A DNA stretch of 64,000 nt from ZC4RG35 sp036375695 (GTDB lineage Bacteria; Actinomycetota; Acidimicrobiia; Spongiisociales; ZC4RG35). Made by a program: the position numbers and the translations under genes. The stretch covers positions 62,001 to 126,000 of the forward strand of contig DASVBU010000007.1 in NCBI GenBank assembly GCA_036375695.1, read 5' to 3'. The notes beneath the pieces were generated by a model. The model had not been told where the DNA came from and ran no database searches. It worked only from the letters and a program-made list of their open reading frames with translations. Below, piece after piece: positions 15,184-22,980 of the stretch; within the stretch, counting starts at the first letter, position 1; the number at the start of each line of letters is the position of its first letter.

Positions 15184-16038
15184 GTGGAGAACGTCGAGAT
15201 CGAGGTCAGGGCCCGCACGGTCGAACTGGCCATCGAGGCTGCGATGCAGGAGTTGGGTATCGACGATCCGAAGCGTCTCGAAGTCCATGTGATCACCGAG
15301 CCGACCCGGGGTTTTCTCGGTCTCGGTGGGCAGGACGCGGTGGTTCGGATCAAGCCCCGTCCCGTCCCGAGAGAGCGTCGCAAGCGACGGGGTCGCAAGG
15401 GCGGCGGTGGTCAGGAGCAGAATCGGGCGCAGGGTCGGCACGAATCGGGTAAGAATGGGGGTCGCGGGGGTCGTCAGAACCGTAGTGGTGGTCGTCACGC
15501 CCGTAACGAGGATCGTAGAGAACCCGAGAAGAGAGAGAAGACCGTGCCCGACGATCGTCCCATCCTTCCCCTCGAGGAGCAGGCGGAGCTGGTTCGCGAG
15601 TTTCTCGAAGGCCTGGTCGAGGCCTATGGGCTGGAGGGCACGGTGACGACACGACTCGAGGACGACGTCATCATCGCCGACGTCTCCGGGGACCAGACAG
15701 AGGCCCTGGTCGGGGTGCGGGGTAGTGTCCGGGCTGCCATCCACGAGATCACCAGGACCGTTTTGCAACGTCACGGGCAGGATTCCGCACGTCTTCGTCT
15801 CGATATCGCCGGTTATGCCGAGCGACGTCGTCAGGCACTCACCATCTACGCCGAGCAACTCATCCAGCAACTGCTCGAGGAGGGCGGTGAGATCATGCTC
15901 GAGCCGATGAGCCCGGCAGATCGCAAGGTCATCCATGATGTCGCCGCGGCCCATGAAGGTGTCACTTCCTATTCCGAGGGCGAACCACCACGTCGTTACG
16001 TGGTGCTCTCCAAGGTGGAGAGCAGCGAAGAGGAGTAG
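15184..16038 (+). CDS. jag: Jag/KhpB RNA-binding protein (Jag_N-KH-R3H)
   Basis: 284 residues from GTG 15184. The Jag N-terminal domain (about 1-60: VEIEVRARTVELAIEAAMQE then GFLGLGGQDAVVRI) is followed by a basic, Gly/Asn/Arg-rich disordered linker (about 60-118), a KH domain (about 125-205) and a C-terminal R3H domain with ERRRQALTIYAEQL and the SYSEGEPPRRYVVL end. In other bacteria it pairs with KhpA in binding RNA and influences division and cell-wall growth. It sits in the usual yidC-jag-rsmG order. Confidence 0.93.
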   Translation: MENVEIEVRARTVELAIEAAMQELGIDDPKRLEVHVITEPTRGFLGLGGQDAVVRIKPRPVPRERRKRRGRKGGGGQEQNRAQGRHESGKNGGRGGRQNRSGGRHARNEDRREPEKREKTVPDDRPILPLEEQAELVREFLEGLVEAYGLEGTVTTRLEDDVIIADVSGDQTEALVGVRGSVRAAIHEITRTVLQRHGQDSARLRLDIAGYAERRRQALTIYAEQLIQQLLEEGGEIMLEPMSPADRKVIHDVAAAHEGVTSYSEGEPPRRYVVLSKVESSEEE

Positions 16039-16042
16039 CCCG

Positions 16043-16056
16043 GTTTCACGTGAAAC
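16043..16056. promoter_or_regulatory. parS centromere site
   Basis: GTTTCACGTGAAAC is the perfect 14-bp parS palindrome recognised by ParB/Spo0J. It lies in the short space between the jag stop (16038) and the rsmG start (16073), about 1.4 kb from parB and 2.5 kb from the probable origin. Confidence 0.95.
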
Positions 16057-16072
16057 CCCATCCTGGGCGAGG

Positions 16073-16645
16073 GTGGCCGAGGAAATCGGTCACCCTTTGA
16101 CCCCCGAGCAGACGGCACTTCTCGACAGATACCACGACTGGCTCCTCGATGAGGCCATCCCCGCCGGTGGTCTGGGGTCTGGTGAGACCGACCGGATCGG
16201 CGATCGTCATCTTGCCGACTCACTGATCTACCGTCGGTTCTTCGAACCCCCACCCGTGTTGTGGGACCTCGGATCCGGGGCCGGTCTCCCCGGTGTCCCG
16301 TTGGCGATACTGCTCCCCGACACGGAATGCGTCCTGGTCGATCGCTCCGGACGACGTGTCCAGTTGTTGAAACGGGTGGTCCGGGTCCTGGGTCTGGACA
16401 ACGTCACGGTGAGACAGGACGAGATCACACGGCTCCAGGGCCCGGTTCCGGTGGTGGTTTCTCGAGCCTCGCTCCCCCCGGAGCAGCTTCGACCACATCT
16501 CGTCCGAATCCTGGAACCCGGCGGGATCGCCGTCGTCGGTGGGTCGTGGGTGAGCCGACCCGAACACGACGGGTGGGCAACCGAAGAAGTCACCCTGGTA
16601 TCACTTGACCGGACTGTCTGGCTCCTTATCATGCGCCGGCAATGA
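16073..16645 (+). CDS. rsmG: 16S rRNA (guanine527-N7)-methyltransferase
   Basis: 190 residues from GTG 16073 (preceded by GCGAGG); the ORF is open further upstream but that part contains the parS palindrome and no start codon that fits the family. The class I SAM motif is LWDLGSGAGLPGVPLAILLP, followed by VLVDRSGRRVQLLKRV and VVVSRASLPPEQL. It methylates G527 of 16S rRNA. Its stop overlaps the parA ATG. Confidence 0.94.
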   Translation: MAEEIGHPLTPEQTALLDRYHDWLLDEAIPAGGLGSGETDRIGDRHLADSLIYRRFFEPPPVLWDLGSGAGLPGVPLAILLPDTECVLVDRSGRRVQLLKRVVRVLGLDNVTVRQDEITRLQGPVPVVVSRASLPPEQLRPHLVRILEPGGIAVVGGSWVSRPEHDGWATEEVTLVSLDRTVWLLIMRRQ

Positions 16646-17421
16646 ACACCACGGTCGTCGCGTTGGCGAACCAGAAGGGCGGGGTGGGGAAGTCGACGAC
16701 CGCCGTCAACCTCGCCGCGTCCCTCGCATTGGCCGGGCATCGCATCCTCCTCATCGATCTCGACCCACAGGGCAACGCCACCAGTGGTCTCGGAGTGGAG
16801 CGGGGCAGCATCGAGACCTCCATCTACGACGTCCTCCTCAAGGAGTCCCACATAGAAGACGCCATCGAGCCGACCTCGGTGCGGAACCTGTTCGTGGTCC
16901 CGGCCACCATCGATCTCGCCGGGGCCGAGATCGAGCTGGTCGCGGTTCTTTCACGTGAAACCCGTCTCAAGACCGCCATCCACTCCACCGAGGACGACTA
17001 CGATTACGTGTTCATCGACTGCCCGCCCTCCCTCGGTCTGCTCACGGTCAACGCACTGACCGCGGCCAACGAGGTGGTGATCCCCATCCAGTGCGAGTAC
17101 TACGCATTGGAGGGTCTGAGCCAGTTGCTCCGCAACATCCAACTGGTCACATCCAATCTCAACCCCGACTTGAAGGTCGGCGGTGTGGTGTTGACCATGT
17201 ACGACGGGCGCACCAAGTTGTCCAAGGACGTCGCCGAGCAGGTGCGCGACTACTTCGGGGACGTGGCCTACAAAACGGTCATCCCTCGCTCGGTTCGTCT
17301 TTCCGAGGCGCCTTCATATGGCGAGCCCATCGAGGCGTTCGACCCCATGAGCCGTGGCGCCATCGCCTACCGGCAGTTGGGACGGGAATTCCTGGATCGT
17401 CACCGCGGAGAGGAGCAGTAG
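16642..17421 (+). CDS. parA: Chromosome partitioning ATPase ParA (Soj)
   Basis: 259 residues. Deviant Walker A KGGVGKSTT (residues 12-20), Walker B region YVFIDCPPSLGLLTVNAL, and the LTMYDGRTKLSKDV switch and C-terminal helices are as in Soj. With ParB and parS it segregates newly replicated origins. The gene carries a near-perfect parS at 16948-16961. parB starts three bases after its stop. Confidence 0.97.
   Translation: MNTTVVALANQKGGVGKSTTAVNLAASLALAGHRILLIDLDPQGNATSGLGVERGSIETSIYDVLLKESHIEDAIEPTSVRNLFVVPATIDLAGAEIELVAVLSRETRLKTAIHSTEDDYDYVFIDCPPSLGLLTVNALTAANEVVIPIQCEYYALEGLSQLLRNIQLVTSNLNPDLKVGGVVLTMYDGRTKLSKDVAEQVRDYFGDVAYKTVIPRSVRLSEAPSYGEPIEAFDPMSRGAIAYRQLGREFLDRHRGEEQ
16948..16961. 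promoter_or_regulatory. Second parS-like site, inside parA
   Basis: CTTTCACGTGAAAC differs from the perfect parS palindrome by a single base at the first position. It encodes part of an LSRET segment of ParA. Together with 16043-16056 it makes two sites within 1 kb, as is common near parAB. Confidence 0.85.
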
Positions 17422-17424
17422 GCA

Positions 17425-18279
17425 ATGACCGTTCGCAAGAGCGGCTTGGGGCGTGGGTTGGAATCCCTCATCCCGATCGAGCCGCAGACCAGCACCCCCG
17501 ACTTCGCCCAGATCCCGGTGGAGTCGATCAAACCCAACCCGAGCCAGCCCCGTCGGCAGTTCGACGAGGCCGGTCTCGAGGAATTGGCGGCGTCGATCGC
17601 CGCGGTCGGTGTCCTCCAACCGCTGGTGGTGACCCCGGACGAGGGGGAGTACGTCCTAATCGCGGGCGAGCGGCGGTGGCGGGCGGCGAAGAAGGCCGGG
17701 CTGACCATGGTGCCGGCGGTGATCCGTGGGTCGTCGCCGTCGTCGAGTCTCGTCGAGGCCCTGGTCGAGAATCTGCAGCGACAGGATCTCAGTCCCCTGG
17801 AGGAGGCTCACGCCTTCCGCCAGCTCATGGAAGATTTTGGAATGTCGCAGGAGGACGTGGCCCAGAAGGTGGGGAAGTCCCGCCCCGCGGTCTCCAACAC
17901 CATTCGTCTCCTGCAATTGCCCGGCCCGATCCAGAGTCTGGTCGATTCGGGCAAGCTCTCCGCAGGTCACGCCCGCGCCCTGGTCGGTGTCGAGGACTCC
18001 CGCTATGCCCTCTACCTGGCGGAGCGGGCCATCGCCGAGGGATGGAGTGTCCGCCAGATGGAGGACGCGGTCAAGACCCGGAAGGAGATGGAGTCGCCCG
18101 GCGAGCCGGACACCAGGGTGCGCGAGATCAGGCCGGTCCAGATCATCGAGCTGGAGCGTCGTCTCGCCGACCATCTCGGCGCCAAGGTCAAGATCAGCCT
18201 CCGGAACGAGAAGGGCAAGGTCGAGATCAGGTTCGGCTCGGTGGAGGAGCTGGAGAGGATCTATCGCCTCATGGCCTAG
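17425..18279 (+). CDS. parB: Chromosome partitioning protein ParB (Spo0J)
   Basis: 284 residues. The N-terminal CTPase/ParB domain has RRQFDEAGLEELAASIAAVG and the box II motif GERRWRAAKKAG; the phosphate motif ENLQRQDLSPLEEAHAF follows, then the helix-turn-helix SQEDVAQKVGKSRPAVSNTI, which recognises parS, and a C-terminal dimer domain. It loads at parS, spreads as a CTP-dependent clamp and stimulates ParA. Its last 11 bases overlap the 3' end of the convergent cwlM-like gene. Confidence 0.97.
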   Translation: MTVRKSGLGRGLESLIPIEPQTSTPDFAQIPVESIKPNPSQPRRQFDEAGLEELAASIAAVGVLQPLVVTPDEGEYVLIAGERRWRAAKKAGLTMVPAVIRGSSPSSSLVEALVENLQRQDLSPLEEAHAFRQLMEDFGMSQEDVAQKVGKSRPAVSNTIRLLQLPGPIQSLVDSGKLSAGHARALVGVEDSRYALYLAERAIAEGWSVRQMEDAVKTRKEMESPGEPDTRVREIRPVQIIELERRLADHLGAKVKISLRNEKGKVEIRFGSVEELERIYRLMA

Positions 18280-19231
18280 TGGCCATGGAACGTAGGAACA
18301 CCTCGAGGGCCCGGGCCACCTGACGCCCCAGTTCCTCGTTCAACGGCTTGCGGGCGATCACCGCGGCCGGGGCGCGTGTTTCACGAAGGATCGGCGCCGA
18401 CCTGCCCTCGACCACGCCGCCGACCACCGACGCCAGCGCCATGGCCAACTCCTGACCGGCCTCCGACTTGGTGTGCTCGGTTGCGAAATAGAACACGCCC
18501 TCCTCTTGGGTCTCCTGGAACGACACGATGACATCCGACCCCTGCTGGTTGGCCCGGCCGGCTCGAACCCGCTCCGGTGGCGCCGAGTCCTCGGCCCGTG
18601 ACATGACCGGTATCCCACCGGCCCTTCTGATCTCCTCGGCCGCCGCCGACGCCGCCTCCCAGGCACGCTCCATCTCCTCGGGGCTGCGACACGCGGCGTC
18701 GAGGTACACCCTGGTCCCTGCCAGCGTCGGTGGGAGGGAGCGAAGCCACTCCCGCTCCCTGATCCGCTGCCGATCTGCCCCCGGTTGCGCCCTGGTGACC
18801 AGACGGAGCTCGGTGAGGACCTCGGGACCGACTCTTCCATCTTCTGCCAGGCCGCGGTTGTGCTGGAACTCCATCACCGCCCGCTCGGTGTGGGGGCCGA
18901 AGATCCCGTCCACTTTCCCGCAGTCGAACCCCAGGGAGGAGAGGTGGGACTGGAGTTGGGCCACGTCCTCCCCACGGAGCATGGGTCGGCGCAGCATGAG
19001 GAGACGATCGCCGAGGCGGTAGCCGGCCTCGTACAACATCCGCCAGGTCTCGGGTCCGACGATCCCGTCGGGCTCGAGACCCCGCGCCTTCTGGAAGGCG
19101 ATCACCGCTTCCCGCGTGCGCTCACCGAAGGTCCCACGAGGGTCGGGGGACGAGTCGAACCCCAATGCCTGGAGGCGTTCCTGGATGTCACGGATCGGGG
19201 TGCCGACGTCACCGAGCCGGTAGAGACGCAT
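18269..19231 (-). CDS. cwlM: CwlM-like protein: two peptidoglycan-binding domains plus pseudo-amidase
   Basis: 320 residues from ATG 19231, no signal peptide. Two PG_binding_1 domains (about 1-70 and 75-145) each end in a G-x-F-G-x-x-T-E/R helix signature, followed by an Amidase_3 fold (about 170-320). The zinc ligands of true N-acetylmuramoyl-L-alanine amidases are missing: the LDxGHGG motif reads VYLDAACRS, and the SLHxN motif reads IVSFQET. In M. tuberculosis the cytoplasmic CwlM in this same position activates MurA when phosphorylated. A regulatory role is inferred here, with hydrolysis unlikely. Confidence 0.85.
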   Translation of the reverse strand: MRLYRLGDVGTPIRDIQERLQALGFDSSPDPRGTFGERTREAVIAFQKARGLEPDGIVGPETWRMLYEAGYRLGDRLLMLRRPMLRGEDVAQLQSHLSSLGFDCGKVDGIFGPHTERAVMEFQHNRGLAEDGRVGPEVLTELRLVTRAQPGADRQRIREREWLRSLPPTLAGTRVYLDAACRSPEEMERAWEAASAAAEEIRRAGGIPVMSRAEDSAPPERVRAGRANQQGSDVIVSFQETQEEGVFYFATEHTKSEAGQELAMALASVVGGVVEGRSAPILRETRAPAAVIARKPLNEELGRQVARALEVFLRSMATRP

Positions 19232-19250
19232 GCCGCAACTGTAAGAGTTG

Positions 19251-19284
19251 CGAAGGCCCTACCCGTTGCCGGGTAGGGCCTTCG
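19251..19284. terminator. Strong hairpin between trxA and cwlM
   Basis: CGAAGGCCCTACCC (19251-19264) pairs perfectly with GGGTAGGGCCTTCG (19271-19284) across a six-base loop. There is no long T-run, as is usual in GC-rich actinobacteria. It lies after trxA and before cwlM on the minus strand. Confidence 0.7.
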
Positions 19285-19311
19285 GCGTACTCGGTACTCG
19301 GTACCGGGTAC

Positions 19312-19328
19312 CGCTTGCGAAGCAAGCG
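19312..19328. terminator. GAA-loop hairpin directly after trxA
   Basis: CGCTTGC-GAA-GCAAGCG forms a 7-bp hairpin with a GAA triloop that abuts the trxA stop. It probably stabilises or ends the trxB-trxA transcript together with the hairpin at 19251-19284. Confidence 0.5.
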
Positions 19329-19649
19329 TCAGTTGAGGAACTCGGCGAGCTCCGCCATGAGCCGGTGCTTGGGAGCGGCGCCGACGATCCGCTTCTTCTC
19401 CACACCATCGTGGAAGAGGATCAGCGTGGGGATGCTCATCACGTCGTGGGCGGCGGCCGACTGCGGGTTGTGGTCCACGTTGAGCTTGGCGATGGTGATG
19501 GAGTCCTGCTCCGAGGCGATCTCCTCGAGGACGGGGGCGATCACCTTGCAGGGCCCACACCATTCTGCCCAGAAATCGACGAGCACGGGCTTCCCGGCCC
19601 GGATCGCCTGGTCGAACGTGGTGTCGTCCACCGTGATGATCTCTGCCAT
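19329..19649 (-). CDS. trxA: Thioredoxin
   Basis: 106 residues from ATG 19649, preceded by AAGGAG at six bases. The classic active site WCGPC (Cys31, Cys34) and the cis-proline in SIPTLILF are present; length is typical. It is a cytoplasmic disulfide reductant, recycled by the TrxB encoded 22 bases upstream on the same strand. The sigma-factor/trxB/trxA order matches the SigM region of Mycobacterium. Confidence 0.97.
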   Translation of the reverse strand: MAEIITVDDTTFDQAIRAGKPVLVDFWAEWCGPCKVIAPVLEEIASEQDSITIAKLNVDHNPQSAAAHDVMSIPTLILFHDGVEKKRIVGAAPKHRLMAELAEFLN

Positions 19650-19671
19650 TCGCAACTCCTTGTCTCGAAAC

Positions 19672-20616
19672 CTACCGGGATGCCGTGGTCGCCTCGTGGG
19701 CGGCCAGCCAGCGCTCGGCGTCGATGGCGGCCATGCATCCCGACCCTGCCGCGGTCACTGCCTGACGATAAACGTGGTCGGTGACATCTCCTGCGGCGAA
19801 CACCCCCTCGACCGAGGTGCGGGTGCTTCCCTCTTCCACGTCTATGTACCCGTTGGGGTCGAGCTCCAACTGGCCGGCGAAGAGATCCGTGACCGGCCGG
19901 TGACCGATGGCGACGAACACGCCGTCCGTGGCCATCCGTGACGTCTCGCCGGTGACGGTGTCCTGGAGCACCACCCCGGTGACCGTGTTGTCCCGGCCTT
20001 CGATCTCGGTGACGATCGTGTTCCACCGCACCTCGATCTTGGGATGCTCGAGGACCCGGGTCGCCATGATCTTGGACGCCCGGAACTCGTCGCGGCGATG
20101 GACCACGGTGACCTTGGAAGCGAACTTGGTGAGGAAAAGGGCTTCCTCCATGGCGGTGTCGCCACCCCCGACCACGACCAGGGTGCGGTCGCGGAAGAAG
20201 AAGCCGTCGCAGGTGGCGCAGGCCGATACGCCGCGTCCCATGAACTCCCGCTCGCCCGGGACACCGAGCCACTTGGCCACCGCGCCGGTGGCGATGATGA
20301 CCGCGTCGGCGGTGTGCTCGTCGGCTCCCGCCTTGACACGGAACGGGCGCACGGTGAAGTCGACCTCCGTGACATCGGTCTGGATGAGCCTGGCCCCGAA
20401 CCGCTCCGCCTGCTTGCGGAACTTGTCCATGAGCTCGGGCCCGAGGATGCCGTCCGGGAAGCCCGGATAGTTCTCGACCTCCGTGGTCAGCATCAGCTGC
20501 CCGCCGGCGGAGAAGCCCTCGTAGACGAGGGGTTGCAGGTCGGCGCGCGCTGCGTAGAGGGCGGCGGTGAGACCGGCGGGCCCCGACCCGATGATGATCA
20601 AACGCTCGTGTGTCAT
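19672..20616 (-). CDS. trxB: Thioredoxin-disulfide reductase
   Basis: 314 residues from ATG 20616, which overlaps the stop of the upstream membrane-protein gene (ATGA). FAD-binding GSGPAGLTAALYAAR, redox-active CATCDG, NADPH-binding GGGDTAMEEALFL and the C-terminal GDVTDHVYRQAVTAAGSGC FAD motif are all present. It transfers electrons from NADPH to thioredoxin. Confidence 0.97.
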   Translation of the reverse strand: MTHERLIIIGSGPAGLTAALYAARADLQPLVYEGFSAGGQLMLTTEVENYPGFPDGILGPELMDKFRKQAERFGARLIQTDVTEVDFTVRPFRVKAGADEHTADAVIIATGAVAKWLGVPGEREFMGRGVSACATCDGFFFRDRTLVVVGGGDTAMEEALFLTKFASKVTVVHRRDEFRASKIMATRVLEHPKIEVRWNTIVTEIEGRDNTVTGVVLQDTVTGETSRMATDGVFVAIGHRPVTDLFAGQLELDPNGYIDVEEGSTRTSVEGVFAAGDVTDHVYRQAVTAAGSGCMAAIDAERWLAAHEATTASR

Positions 20617-20888
20617 TTCTCCCTGGACCTGGTGAACCACATGAATCCTCCCACGCCCACGAGCACTGCTCCGAGGACTCCATAGGCACCCGCCGTGGTC
20701 AGCGGGATCTCCAGGGCACCGAACAGTGTCCAGACGAGGAAGATCAATGTCGCGAACCCCAAAGTGGCCACGAGGATTCCCAGGCCCGAAGCCCGGATGA
20801 GACGCGCCACCCGGTCCACCGTGACGCTGCGGACACGCCTCGCCAGCGATTCGAGGAAATCGGCGAACTGGACGGCGTACTGACGCAT
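20613..20888 (-). CDS. Small two-helix membrane protein
   Basis: 91 residues from ATG 20888. An amphipathic, Arg-rich N-terminal helix (residues 1-32) precedes two membrane helices (about 34-57 and 63-85), ending in the charged FTRSREK. It lies between the anti-sigma-like gene and trxB and overlaps trxB by four bases, so its translation is probably coupled with TrxB. I do not recognise the family; a role in envelope redox stress is only a guess from position. Confidence 0.7.
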   Translation of the reverse strand: MRQYAVQFADFLESLARRVRSVTVDRVARLIRASGLGILVATLGFATLIFLVWTLFGALEIPLTTAGAYGVLGAVLVGVGGFMWFTRSREK

Positions 20889-20921
20889 CTGGCGGTCAGC
20901 GTAGCCGCGGCCGCCCGTCGG

Positions 20922-21584
20922 TCACTCGGTGGCGACGATGCGACAGGTGCCGGCCTCGACGAAGGTGACCGCGGTGTCCGCATCGACCTTTTCGCCCTCC
21001 GGCACCCAGGCCTGATACTCGACCCCGTCCACCTCGAACACCGCCACGGGCTCCATGCCGTCGAGCCCGTCGGCGTCGCCACAGGCCGAGTCCGCGGCGT
21101 ACCGGATGTCGTCGGCACGAGCGGCGGGGGCGATGGCACCGGTGCGCACCAGCTCGGCGTAACGCATCAACACGGTCTCGGGTTCGGGTGGTGCCGGGGC
21201 CGGCGCGTCCCCATCTTCGGAGCCGCCGTCGGCGGCGTCGGGCCGTCCGAAGATACCGGGACCGTCCTGGAAGTTCTCGGCGGCTGCCGCGGTGGTGGCG
21301 GCACCGCCACTGGCTCCAGAGAGCATGTCGAAGGCGTTGTCCTGGCCTCCGAGATCGGAGAGGACGGCGACACCGAGCAGTGCCGCGACCACGGCCGCGG
21401 CCCCGGCGAGACGAACCCTCCTCGCCTGGAGAGCCGACGTGCGATCCGGGGCCGGGGAGCGGATCTCCGACCAGACGGCGCGCCGCAGGTCGGACCGCTC
21501 GGTCTCGCTCATGACGATGGGATCGAGGGAAGAGAGGGTCTCCCGGACCCGGGCCTCCATCTCTTCCCGCTTTTGACTCCGCAT
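20922..21584 (-). CDS. Putative anti-sigma factor with one membrane helix
   Basis: 220 residues from ATG 21584 with a strong AAGGAG site. A charged cytoplasmic N-terminal region (1-57) is followed by a membrane helix (about 58-78, VRLAGAAAVVAALLGVAVLS), a Gly/Ala/Asp/Pro-rich disordered linker and a C-terminal domain ending VTFVEAGTCRIVATE. It follows the sigma gene by 23 bases. In M. tuberculosis the gene in this slot (Rv3912) is the SigM anti-sigma factor. No zinc-binding HxxxCxxC motif is present, so the assignment rests on topology and context. Confidence 0.7.
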   Translation of the reverse strand: MRSQKREEMEARVRETLSSLDPIVMSETERSDLRRAVWSEIRSPAPDRTSALQARRVRLAGAAAVVAALLGVAVLSDLGGQDNAFDMLSGASGGAATTAAAAENFQDGPGIFGRPDAADGGSEDGDAPAPAPPEPETVLMRYAELVRTGAIAPAARADDIRYAADSACGDADGLDGMEPVAVFEVDGVEYQAWVPEGEKVDADTAVTFVEAGTCRIVATE

Positions 21585-21607
21585 TCCGTCTCCTTAGATG
21601 CTCCCCG

Positions 21608-22156
21608 TCACCCGTTTGGTTCCCCGAGTCGGTCCGCCAGCATGCGACGGCCCCGGAACAATCGCGATTTCACGGTGCCCACCGGGACCCCGAGCGCCGC
21701 CGCGACCTCGGGGAGGCTCATCCCCTCGATGTCGGAGAGGATGACCGCCGCCCGGTACTCCTTGGGCAAGGCGGCAAGCGCCAGCTCGATCTCCTGGCGA
21801 TGCGCCGAGGCCTCGACCGCCTCCCTGGCGGACGGGTCCGCCCGATCGAAGTGCTCCGGAAGACTGTCCGTGGGCCGGCGCCGGTCGCGACGAAGATGGT
21901 CGTAGCAATTGTTGACCGCGATCCGGTACAGCCAGGTCCCCACCGCCGAGTTGCCCTGGAACTGGTGCGCTTTGCGGAAGGCCGTGACGAAGGTCTCCTG
22001 GGTGACGTCGAGCGCTGCCTCCCGGTCGGCGAGCATCCTCATGCACACCGCGAAGATCCGGTCCTCGTGGGCGCGCATGATCGCGGTGAACGCATCGTGG
22101 TCCCCCTCCGCCGCCCGGGCGAGGAGAGCTATCTCCTCCTGGTGGCTCGTCGTCAC
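21608..22156 (-). CDS. sigM: ECF sigma factor, SigM-like
   Basis: 182 residues from GTG 22156, overlapping the upstream pseudokinase stop (GTGA). Region 2 shows AFTAIMRAHEDRIFAVCMRM then EAALDVTQETFVTAFRKAHQ and the -10 recognition helix GTWLYRIAVNNCYDHLRR; region 4 is LALAALPKEYRAAVILSDIE then SLPEVAAALGVPVGTVKSRL. Position upstream of an anti-sigma candidate, trxB, trxA and cwlM matches the mycobacterial SigM locus, which responds to envelope stress. The longer ORF upstream is a shadow of the pseudokinase gene. Confidence 0.93.
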   Translation of the reverse strand: MTTSHQEEIALLARAAEGDHDAFTAIMRAHEDRIFAVCMRMLADREAALDVTQETFVTAFRKAHQFQGNSAVGTWLYRIAVNNCYDHLRRDRRRPTDSLPEHFDRADPSAREAVEASAHRQEIELALAALPKEYRAAVILSDIEGMSLPEVAAALGVPVGTVKSRLFRGRRMLADRLGEPNG

Positions 22157-22974
22157 GGGGCGATCGTGGTCGTCGCTCCGCCCGGGAGCACGGGTGTTGC
22201 CGGTTCGGAGAGGAAGTAGCCGAGGGCGACGAGGCCCGCGGCCATGAGGAGGAGGGCGGCCGCGGCGTAGAGGAGACGGCGGGACCCGGCACGCGGCTCC
22301 GGCGCCGGTTCCCGTGGTGTCGGAGCCGCCATGAACGCCTCCTCCATGGCGGCGGCGGTGTACTCCCCGCGCTGGGCGCCTCTCAGGATCCGGTCGATGG
22401 CGGGGGAGAGGCCGTCGATCCGCTCGGACGGTGGGGGACCCCCGGGCGGTGCGATCGTCAGCGCCATCTCCAGGGTTCGGGCCAATGCGATGACGTCGCC
22501 CTTCATGTCGGTGCCGGGAATGCGCCCGAAGGCCCCGAGCTTGGCGGGGTGTGCCAGGGAGTAGGAGATCGCGGACGGGTCGATGGCGCCGTGTGCCAGC
22601 CCCGCCTGGTGCAGGGCCGCCACCGCACCGGCGAGACCGGCGGCGTTGGGGAGGAACTCGGTCAGCTCCATCCCGCGGCCCGCGTTCAGGTGGTCGGCGA
22701 TGGTGGAGCCACCCGACCATTCGAGGATGGCGTAACAGCCGCCGGGCACCTCATCCACCGCGAATACCCGCGCCAGGTTGGGGTGATTGACCGCAGCCAC
22801 CGCCCCCACCATCTCGACGAACTGCCGGCGCCGCGTCGAGCTCGTCTCGGGCCCGAGGGTGCGGACGAGGACGGGACGGTCGAGCGACGTGTCGGTGGCC
22901 AGCCACTCCTCCACGTCGTCGTCCCGGCCGAGACGCATCTCGAGACGGAAGCGATCCGGTATCGCCGTCGGCAT
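22153..22974 (-). CDS. Membrane-anchored pseudokinase (MviN C-domain-like), without MurJ
   Basis: 273 residues from ATG 22974. A Ser/Thr-kinase-like fold (about 5-220) has all catalytic motifs altered: the VAIK lysine is absent (VLVRTLG), HRD reads HGAIDP, and DFG reads GAFG. A single membrane helix follows (about 237-258), with a short Thr/Pro tail outside. In Mycobacterium this domain is the C-terminal part of the MurJ flippase MviN, next to sigM; here it stands alone and the neighbour upstream is an acetyltransferase. It may recruit FHA proteins or act in envelope regulation; this is inferred from the mycobacterial counterpart. Confidence 0.8.
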   Translation of the reverse strand: MPTAIPDRFRLEMRLGRDDDVEEWLATDTSLDRPVLVRTLGPETSSTRRRQFVEMVGAVAAVNHPNLARVFAVDEVPGGCYAILEWSGGSTIADHLNAGRGMELTEFLPNAAGLAGAVAALHQAGLAHGAIDPSAISYSLAHPAKLGAFGRIPGTDMKGDVIALARTLEMALTIAPPGGPPPSERIDGLSPAIDRILRGAQRGEYTAAAMEEAFMAAPTPREPAPEPRAGSRRLLYAAAALLLMAAGLVALGYFLSEPATPVLPGGATTTIAP

Positions 22975-22980
22975 CGAGTC

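Noticed and set aside
18368..18385. Third parS-like sequence
   Set aside because: Only the left half TGTTTCACG matches; the right half of the palindrome is absent.
22157..22720. N-terminal extension of the sigma factor to 370 residues
   Set aside because: The extension lies in the pseudokinase gene in another frame; a GTG at 22156 overlapping the pseudokinase stop is the natural start.
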